From: an uncultured Clostridium sp.
Lineage (GTDB): Bacteria > Bacillota > Clostridia > Clostridiales > Clostridiaceae
Direction of reading: 5' to 3'
DNA length: 13,548 bases
NCBI GenBank assembly: GCA_934777095.1
Contig: CAKVNP010000018.1
Location: 1 to 13,548 of the forward strand
Positions 7,624 to 13,548 of the stretch are shown one piece after another (the stretch's first letter is position 1; each line of letters begins with the position of its first letter). The position numbers and the translations under genes were made by a program. The notes beneath the pieces are model-generated. The model was not told the DNA's origin, ran no database searches, and saw only the letters and a list, made by a program, of their open reading frames with translations.

Positions 7624-8796
7624 CTAACTTCTTGCTGCGCCAGAATTTCTTGCAGCTTCTTTTACAGCTTCAGCAACTCTTTTTTGTACATCCAAATTAA
7701 ATGCTTTAGGAATAATATAATTTTCATTTAATTCTTCAGGAAGAACTGAATTAGCAATTGCATAGGCAGCCGCAATTTTCATTTCTTCATTAATTTCTTT
7801 AGCTCTTACATCTAAAGCACCACGGAATATTCCAGGGAAGGCTAAAACATTATTGATTTGGTTAGGGAAGTCTGAACGGCCAGTTCCAATTACTTTAGCG
7901 CCAGCTTCTTTAGCATCATCAGGGAATATTTCAGGTGTAGGATTAGCCATGGCAAAGATAATGGCATCAGCATTCATTGATTTAACCATTTCTTTAGAAA
8001 CAATATTAGGTGCAGATACACCGATAAATACATCAGCATTTTTAATTACATCTTTTAATAAACCATCTTCATTGTTTGGATTTGTAAGGTTAGCTAATTC
8101 CTCAAAATATTTATTATCAAAGCTCATATTTCTATTTAACGCACCAGCTCTGTCACAAACTATTATATTTTTTGCGCCAAAAGATAATAATAATTTTGTA
8201 ATGGCTGTTCCTGCTGAGCCAGCTCCATTTACAACAATTTTGATTTTATCTATTTCCTTATTTACAACCTTTAAGGCATTTATAATTCCTGAAAGTACAA
8301 TTATTGCAGTACCATGCTGATCATCATGGAATACAGGAATATCTAAAGCTTCTTTAAGTCTTTTTTCAATTTCGAAGCATCTTGGAGCAGATATATCTTC
8401 AAGGTTTATGCCTCCTAGAGAAGGGGAAATAGTAACTACAGTTTTAATTATTTCATCTACATCTTTTGTATTTAGAACTAATGGAAAAGCATCAACATCA
8501 GCAAAAGATTTAAAAAGTATAGCCTTTCCTTCCATTACAGGCAATGAAGCTAAAGGTCCTATATCACCTAGCCCTAATACAGCTGTTCCATCTGAAATTA
8601 CAGCTACAGTATTTCTTTTGGCAGTATATAGATATGCTTTTGAAGGGTCCTTATGTATCTCCCTACAAGGTTCAGCTACCCCAGGTGTATATGCAAGTGA
8701 CAAGTCTTTTTCATTTTCTATTTTCACTTTAGAATGGATTTCATATTTTCCCTTTAGTTTTTCGTGAAATTCTAATGATTCTTCATAAATATTCAT
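7624..8796 (-). CDS. Malic enzyme (NAD(P)-dependent oxidative decarboxylase)
   Basis: Converts malate to pyruvate and CO2 with reduction of NAD(P). The 390 residues fit the short bacterial malic enzyme. The N-terminal half has LAYTPGVAEPC (Y36, the likely catalytic tyrosine), DGTAVLGLGDIG, and EGKAILFKSFADVDAFP with K91 as the likely general base. Next come the metal-binding region INLEDISAPRCFEIE and VFHDDQHGTAI. The C-terminal Rossmann domain has VVNGAGSAGTA (around residue 190), then VCDRAGA, MANPTPEI and GRSDFPNQINNVLAFPG. The aspartate in VCDRAGA hints at NAD preference, which is inference. Two adjacent ATGs (8799 and 8796) follow AAAGGAG; the second is taken for its 7-nt spacing. A longer in-frame extension has no ribosome binding site. 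It is transcribed against all its close neighbours from its own promoter. Confidence 0.95.
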   Translation of the reverse strand: MNIYEESLEFHEKLKGKYEIHSKVKIENEKDLSLAYTPGVAEPCREIHKDPSKAYLYTAKRNTVAVISDGTAVLGLGDIGPLASLPVMEGKAILFKSFADVDAFPLVLNTKDVDEIIKTVVTISPSLGGINLEDISAPRCFEIEKRLKEALDIPVFHDDQHGTAIIVLSGIINALKVVNKEIDKIKIVVNGAGSAGTAITKLLLSFGAKNIIVCDRAGALNRNMSFDNKYFEELANLTNPNNEDGLLKDVIKNADVFIGVSAPNIVSKEMVKSMNADAIIFAMANPTPEIFPDDAKEAGAKVIGTGRSDFPNQINNVLAFPGIFRGALDVRAKEINEEMKIAAAYAIANSVLPEELNENYIIPKAFNLDVQKRVAEAVKEAARNSGAARS

Positions 8797-8827
8797 CATA
8801 ACGCTCCTTTTAAATAATATATATATT

Positions 8828-8856
8828 ATTATACGAATTATTTTAAAATAAATCAA
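8828..8856 (-). promoter_or_regulatory. Promoter of the malic enzyme gene
   Basis: On the reverse strand, TTGATT (8856-8851) is followed after exactly 17 nt by a perfect TATAAT (8833-8828), about 31 nt upstream of the start codon. This is the best consensus match in the window. Confidence 0.78.
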
Positions 8857-8875
8857 AAAAATATTCGCGATAATG

Positions 8876-8904
8876 TTGAAATCTTATGCGCATTTTGTTA
8901 GTAT
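8876..8904 (+). promoter_or_regulatory. Probable purA promoter
   Basis: TTGAAA (8876-8881), a 17-nt spacer and TAGTAT (8899-8904) give a leader of about 60 nt before purA. It is divergent from the malic enzyme promoter, with the two -35 elements about 19 nt apart. I see no purine riboswitch fold in the leader. Confidence 0.55.
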
Positions 8905-8918
8905 TTAAAGGTGGTTAA

Positions 8919-10250
<1,332 letters not shown>

Positions 10251-10266
10251 ATATATATTTAGTATA

Positions 10267-10325
10267 AAAAATCATCTTATAGAGAAACTAACATTAATAG
10301 TAAGTTTTGATATGAGGTGATTTTT
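10267..10325 (+). promoter_or_regulatory. Long hairpin occluding the ribosome binding site of the next gene
   Basis: Positions 10267-10277 (AAAAATCATCT) pair with 10315-10325 (AGGTGATTTTT) over 11 bp with one G-U. Then 10278-10284 faces 10308-10314 with four pairs, a tandem G-A/A-G mismatch and a G-U. Finally AAACT (10285-10289) pairs with AGTTT (10303-10307), leaving a 13-nt loop. The 3' arm contains the ribosome binding site GAGGTGA (10314-10320) and ends at the base before the ATG. It may control translation of the DUF1858 gene, act as a weak purA terminator or attenuator, or both. Confidence 0.5.
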
Positions 10326-10532
10326 ATGTTTGACAAAAATAGTAGTGTAGGTCAGATTATGGCCCAAAATCCTGCAGCAGTTGATGTATTGACTAAGTAT
10401 GGAATACCTTGCTATGGACATACAGAAAATCAACTATCCAGCCTAGAGGATGTTTCCATTAGATATGGTGTAGATATGGAGAGCATGATAAAGCAGATTA
10501 ATAGTTTTAATAATAATACTGGCTTATTTTAA
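10326..10532 (+). CDS. Small DUF1858-type protein with CxxH in place of CxxC
   Basis: A 68-residue protein of the small alpha-helical DUF1858 fold, related to hybrid-cluster-protein-associated and ScdA N-terminal domains, which are suspected of redox or nitrosative-stress roles. It aligns without gaps to the product at 10596 around the motif: GQIMAQNPAAVDVLTKYGIPCYGH here against GEVVRTSPEKIEVLAAFGMGCVGC there (compared in pieces). C29 is kept, but the second cysteine of CxxC is H32, so it cannot form the usual vicinal disulfide. The ATG at 10326 follows GAGGTGA by 5 nt; the GTG at 10317 lies inside that site. It is 63 nt before its paralogue, so the two are probably cotranscribed. The specific function is unknown. 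Confidence 0.85.
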   Translation: MFDKNSSVGQIMAQNPAAVDVLTKYGIPCYGHTENQLSSLEDVSIRYGVDMESMIKQINSFNNNTGLF

Positions 10533-10595
10533 GGTTGCAATAGCAGCGGGGAATATATAAAATAGAATTAAATGGTATTATTAGGAGGGATAAAG

Positions 10596-10778
10596 ATGAT
10601 TACAAAGGATATGACAATAGGCGAAGTAGTAAGAACATCTCCTGAAAAAATTGAAGTATTAGCTGCCTTTGGAATGGGCTGCGTAGGATGTCCATCTGCA
10701 CAAGCAGAAACTATCGAAGATGCTGCAGCAGTACATGGAATTAATTTAGATGAATTATTAGAAAAATTAAATAGTTAA
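10596..10778 (+). CDS. DUF1858 protein, hybrid-cluster-protein-associated redox disulfide type
   Basis: A 60-residue protein that fits the short family often called hybrid cluster protein-associated redox disulfide domain. It starts MITKDMTIGEVV, carries the signature GMGCVGCPSAQAETIEDAA with C29 and C32, and ends in a helix (INLDELLEKLN). The family is common in anaerobes; a thiol-redox or metal-linked role is proposed, without a known substrate. No hybrid cluster protein gene is present in this window. The ATG at 10596 is 6 nt after AGGAGGG (10583-10589); the in-frame ATG at 10572 precedes that site and is rejected. It follows the CxxH paralogue and is closed by the hairpin at 10780-10830. 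Confidence 0.9.
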   Translation: MITKDMTIGEVVRTSPEKIEVLAAFGMGCVGCPSAQAETIEDAAAVHGINLDELLEKLNS

Positions 10779-10779
10779 A

Positions 10780-10830
10780 ATATATATAAAATAGACACAG
10801 TATATAAATCTGTGTCTATTTTATATATAT
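10780..10830. terminator. Perfect 21-bp hairpin after the DUF1858 pair
   Basis: Positions 10780-10800 and 10810-10830 are exact reverse complements (21 of 21) around a 9-nt loop, beginning 2 nt after the stop codon. The apical part is AGACACAG/CTGTGTCT and the 3' base is U-rich (ATTTTATATATAT). It can act as a terminator without a separate T-run. The next gene's ribosome binding site begins 11 nt later, so the hairpin may instead shape the thioesterase leader. Confidence 0.65.
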
Positions 10831-10856
10831 CCAGTTTGTTTGAAAGGAAGAAACCT

Positions 10857-11606
10857 ATGGGATTATTATATGAAAAAGAATATGAAGTCCATTATTATGA
10901 AGTGGATGCTAATTTAAAATGCAACTTATTATCTATCATGAATTATTTTTCTGACATATCAAATAAACAGTCAGAAGCTTTAGGTGTAGGAATTGACTAT
11001 TTAAACTCCAATAACCTTACCTGGGTATTTTATAAATATGATATACAGGTTAAGAGATATCCTAAGTATGAAGAAAAAATTAAGGTAACCACAAGAGGAA
11101 AAGACTTTAAAAAGTTCTATGCATCTAGGGAATTTAAGATTTTCGATCAAGATGATAATGAAATAGTAAGTGGAGAAGGAATATTTTTATTAATTGATAC
11201 AGTAAAGAGAAGAGCAGTAAGAATTCCAGATGAACAATATATTGCATATGATGTAGATAAAGAAAAAGATAATAATATAGTAATTAAGAAAATTGATAAA
11301 TTAACAGAGGAACATGGATATAACAACTATAAGGTAAGATATAGTGATATAGATTCAAATAAGCACGTTAATAATGTTAAATATGTTGATTGGGCAATAG
11401 ATTCTATTGGAGAGGAAATAATAACAAAATACTCTTTAGATTCAATTGAAATTATGTTTGAAAGAGAATGCTATTATGGAGACACTATAAAAGCAAGCTA
11501 TGAAATTAAAGAAAAGAATGAGCAGGAAGCTGTAATTCTTCATAAAATTGAAGATGAAGATGGAAAAGAACTTACTCTATTAAAAACAAGCTGGCAGGCA
11601 AAATAG
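10857..11606 (+). CDS. Acyl-ACP thioesterase (FatA/FatB-like)
   Basis: Hydrolyses acyl-acyl carrier protein to release free fatty acids from type II fatty acid synthesis in the cytoplasm. The 249 residues hold two hot-dog domains: the first about residues 1-130 (start YEKEYEVHYYEVDANLKC), the second from about 155. Catalytic-type residues fall in the second: D166, N168 and H170 within RYSDIDSNKHVNN, and E204 and C205 in FEREC. The 35-residue His-Cys spacing equals that of the plant FatB set (H285/C320), so activity is likely. Chain-length preference cannot be read. The ATG at 10857 follows GAAAGGAAG; the upstream in-frame ATG at 10812 lies inside the preceding hairpin and is rejected. No fatty-acid synthesis genes adjoin. 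Its stop is one base before the repeat element at 11608. Confidence 0.93.
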   Translation: MGLLYEKEYEVHYYEVDANLKCNLLSIMNYFSDISNKQSEALGVGIDYLNSNNLTWVFYKYDIQVKRYPKYEEKIKVTTRGKDFKKFYASREFKIFDQDDNEIVSGEGIFLLIDTVKRRAVRIPDEQYIAYDVDKEKDNNIVIKKIDKLTEEHGYNNYKVRYSDIDSNKHVNNVKYVDWAIDSIGEEIITKYSLDSIEIMFERECYYGDTIKASYEIKEKNEQEAVILHKIEDEDGKELTLLKTSWQAK

Positions 11607-11607
11607 A

Positions 11608-11762
11608 ATGATGAATGATGAATTGATGAAAGAATTCCTCGTTTAGAGGAATTCTGAATAAATGCACTAAAATGCTATAGGCATTTAATAAAAAATATAA
11701 TTTAAAGAAACTCGGGAGGAGTTTCAACCTCAATTCATCACTCTTAATTCATCATTCATCAT
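11608..11762 (-). repeat. MITE-like palindromic repeat, copy 2 (inverted relative to copy 1)
   Basis: Bounded by a 17-bp perfect inverted repeat: ATGATGAATGATGAATT (11608-11624) and its complement (11746-11762). Internal hairpins are a perfect 10-bp stem AGAATTCCTC/GAGGAATTCT (11631-11640/11646-11655), then GCATTTA (11681-11687) with two alternative left arms (11659-11665 or 11669-11675), and GAAACTC/GAGTTTC (11707-11713/11719-11725). Read on the reverse strand it matches copy 1 (6010 onward) for about 80 bases, then diverges and gains a hairpin module. It fills the entire gap between two convergent genes and could serve as a bidirectional terminator. Confidence 0.85.
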
Positions 11763-13012
11763 TTTATACTATTATTATAGATTGATCTTGCAGCTGAGTA
11801 GCCTGAGCTCCAAGCCCATTGTAGGTTAAATCCTCCACAGTCGCCATGGACATCAATAACTTCACCCGCAAAATAAAGTCCTTGTACAATAAGTGATTCT
11901 AGTGTTTCAGCATTAATTTCCTTAGTATTTACCCCGCCTATAGTAACTTGCGCTTGATTAAAGTCGTTAGTTCCTATGCAAGTAAAAGTCCAATTTTTTA
12001 AGGTATTAATAAGCTGTTTTTTTTCTTTCCAGCTTAATTCATAGCATGGCATATGTATGTTAGATATTCCACATTCTTTTAGAAGTACAGGAATAAGTTT
12101 TTTATTGATAACTCCAATTAATGAATTTATAACTGGTCTATTACATAGAATAGCAAAATGACATTCTATAAAATCTTCTAATTCTGCTAAAGAATATTTA
12201 GGCATTAAATCAACTGATATTTCTACTTTTTTATTTTTGCTTACAGCTTGTGAAGCTAATGCAGAAATTTGTAGTATAGGTGGGCCTGATATTCCATAAT
12301 CGGTAAATAGTATTTCACCAAATTCTTTTTTTACTTCAGTTCCATCTACTGCTAAGGAAGCATAGCCGTCAAATTTAATACCAGCTAAAGCCTTTAAATG
12401 ATTATAATCTAATTTTAGCTGAACAATTCCAGGTACCTGTGGAATAATTGAATGCCCTAAGCTTTTTGCTAAAGAATAGCCAGTTCCATCAGAACCTGTT
12501 TTAGGAGCACTTTTTCCTCCACATGTTAATAGAAGTTTATTACATGTGAATAACTTCATTTCTTCATTGGCTGTGGATAACTTAAATTTTTTATCCTTGT
12601 GGATAGTTTTTACTTTGCAGTTTGTGTATAAAGGAATCTCTCTATCTTCGATAGCCATTTTTAATATATCAACTACAGAAGAGGCTTGTAGAGATTGAGG
12701 ATACATTTTTCCATTTTGAAGTTCCACAGTAGGAAGTCCTAATGAAAGAAAGAAATCTAAAGTATCTTTTACAGTAAAGTTATCTAAAGTATGATAAAAG
12801 AAATTATCGTTGGAACTATGGTAATTGATAAAAGGTGCTTTTATAGTATTATTTGATATATTACATCTACCATTACCAGTAGTAAGTATCTTTTTACCTA
12901 TTCTATCTGTACCTTCCACAATTGCAACATCAATTCCAAAATCTTTTGCAGCAATAGCTGCTGTAAGTCCAGAAGCTCCACCACCTACAATTATTAAATC
13001 ATGATGAATCAA
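11759..13012 (-). CDS. HI0933-family FAD-dependent oxidoreductase (YhiN/BaiN-like)
   Basis: A predicted flavoprotein of the HI0933 family, annotated variously as NAD(P)/FAD-dependent oxidoreductase or aminoacetone oxidase-like; BaiN of bile-acid metabolism belongs here. The substrate of this member is unknown. The 417 residues are typical. The N-terminal FAD-binding Rossmann motif is LIIVGGGASGLTAAIAA (GGGASG at 10-15). The family signature GKKILTTGNGRCNISN spans about 39-54. The C-terminal FAD segment LYFAGEVIDVHGDCGGFNLQ precedes WAWSSGYSAARS. The start is TTG (13012-13010), 8 nt after AGGAG; the GTG at 13021 abuts that site and is rejected. The TGA stop lies inside the 17-bp end of the adjacent repeat and is followed at once by a second TGA. 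It is divergent from the gene at 13129. Confidence 0.92.
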   Translation of the reverse strand: MIHHDLIIVGGGASGLTAAIAAKDFGIDVAIVEGTDRIGKKILTTGNGRCNISNNTIKAPFINYHSSNDNFFYHTLDNFTVKDTLDFFLSLGLPTVELQNGKMYPQSLQASSVVDILKMAIEDREIPLYTNCKVKTIHKDKKFKLSTANEEMKLFTCNKLLLTCGGKSAPKTGSDGTGYSLAKSLGHSIIPQVPGIVQLKLDYNHLKALAGIKFDGYASLAVDGTEVKKEFGEILFTDYGISGPPILQISALASQAVSKNKKVEISVDLMPKYSLAELEDFIECHFAILCNRPVINSLIGVINKKLIPVLLKECGISNIHMPCYELSWKEKKQLINTLKNWTFTCIGTNDFNQAQVTIGGVNTKEINAETLESLIVQGLYFAGEVIDVHGDCGGFNLQWAWSSGYSAARSIYNNSIK

Positions 13013-13128
13013 AATAAACACTCCTTTTAGTAAAGACTTAAAAATTTAGTTCAATATATAGTTTATATAATTTTATCATAGTAATATAACTAAATAAACT
13101 ATGGAATACTAAGGTAGAGGTGAGAGAT

Positions 13129-13548
13129 GTGATAGCCAAAATTACTAATGAGAAATTAGAGGACTATGGAAAAGAATATAAAGTAAGAAGAATGAATTAT
13201 GATCAAGTTGTAGTTAATTATCCTAATAGAGAAGGGATGAAGGTATTTGTAAAGGAGGATTTAGAATATATTACTGAAGGAGAAGTAGATGAGTTTTTAA
13301 TAAAATATGAGGATTTTCTAAAAATTAAATTAAATAGAGGTATATCTGTAGCTTTATATAAAGCTCTACAGGAAACAATAGAAACAGAATTAGAATTAAA
13401 GTTTATCAGCCTAAATATGTTAAGAGATAAATATGTAGTTAATAAAAGAGGCATTTGGGATAAAGAAATTCTTTGTGTAATTAATGATGCAATTCCTATA
13501 AAGATAAGTGCATCAGGGCAAAATTTTAAAAAAGTAGGTTTTAATATT
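13129..13548 (+). CDS. Hypothetical protein, 5' part only (runs off the window)
   Basis: An open frame of 140 codons from a GTG at 13129 to the end of the window without a stop, so the C-terminus is missing. GAGGTGA (13117-13123) lies 5 nt before the GTG. The overlapping ATG at 13127 is followed at once by TGA and cannot be used. The product begins VIAKITNEKLEDYGKEYK, is rich in Lys, Glu and Ile, has no signal peptide or transmembrane segment in the visible part, and shows no motif I recognise. Base composition and codon use match its neighbours. It is divergent from the flavoprotein gene across a 116-nt AT-rich gap. I assign no function. Confidence 0.8.
   Translation, partial: MIAKITNEKLEDYGKEYKVRRMNYDQVVVNYPNREGMKVFVKEDLEYITEGEVDEFLIKYEDFLKIKLNRGISVALYKALQETIETELELKFISLNMLRDKYVVNKRGIWDKEILCVINDAIPIKISASGQNFKKVGFNI

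Noticed and set aside
7853..8767. Forward-strand open frames of 155, 119 and 62 codons antisense to the malic enzyme gene
   Set aside because: They lie wholly within a well-supported reverse gene, lack ribosome binding sites and resemble no protein family; they are shadows of biased codon use.
8797..8856. N-terminal extension of the malic enzyme with a hydrophobic start
   Set aside because: The 20 extra codons come from the AT-rich leader and overlap the promoter, and the ribosome binding site is placed for the internal ATG at 8796.
13013..13128. Promoters for the divergent flavoprotein and hypothetical genes
   Set aside because: Several TATAAT-like boxes occur, such as 13066-13071, but none has a convincing -35 at proper spacing in this AT-rich gap, so I did not list them.
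13218..13454. Reverse-strand 78-codon frame at the right edge
   Set aside because: It overlaps the forward frame from 13129, which has a proper ribosome binding site and is longer and open to the window end.

Overview
This window looks like core chromosome of a low-GC, endospore-forming Firmicute, most probably Clostridium sensu stricto. The support is an AT-rich composition in every gene, strong AGGAGG-type ribosome binding sites, several GTG and TTG starts, the order rpsF-ssb-rpsR followed by a MazG-like gene, gdpP, rplI, a Lon-family protease and dnaB, and a Lon paralogue of the type confined to spore formers. I cannot name the species.

Layout. At 1-1046 is the conserved rpsF-ssb-rpsR operon (30S proteins S6 and S18 around single-strand binding protein), closed by two successive hairpins. 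At 1197-5987 a second forward transcription unit has its own promoter: a small MazG-like protein, the membrane c-di-AMP phosphodiesterase GdpP, ribosomal protein L9 and a LonC-type protease, closed by a terminator. A hairpin-rich, MITE-like repeat and an AT-rich promoter region lead to dnaB (6250-7587). dnaB converges on a reverse-strand malic enzyme gene (7624-8796) across a shared bidirectional terminator. The malic enzyme gene is divergent from purA (8970-10250), with a readable promoter for each. After purA come two small DUF1858 proteins of the hybrid-cluster-protein-associated type, a perfect 21-bp hairpin and an acyl-ACP thioesterase gene (10857-11606). A second copy of the repeat, in the opposite orientation, fills the gap to a convergent HI0933-family flavoprotein gene (11759-13012, reverse). 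The window ends inside an unrecognised forward gene (13129 onward).

Function. Most of this is housekeeping: translation (S6, S18, L9), replication (SSB, DnaB), purine synthesis (PurA), second-messenger turnover (GdpP) and carbon and lipid metabolism (malic enzyme, thioesterase). There is no prophage, defence system, CRISPR array, tRNA or rRNA gene.

The less ordinary content is non-coding. It comprises two related palindromic repeats in inverted orientation, one of which supplies the stop codon of the flavoprotein gene. There is also a long hairpin covering the ribosome binding site of the first DUF1858 gene, two perfect 21-bp inverted repeats, and a three-strand competing-hairpin arrangement after lonC. 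Among the proteins, the DUF1858 pair stands out because one member keeps CxxC and the other has CxxH at the same positions.
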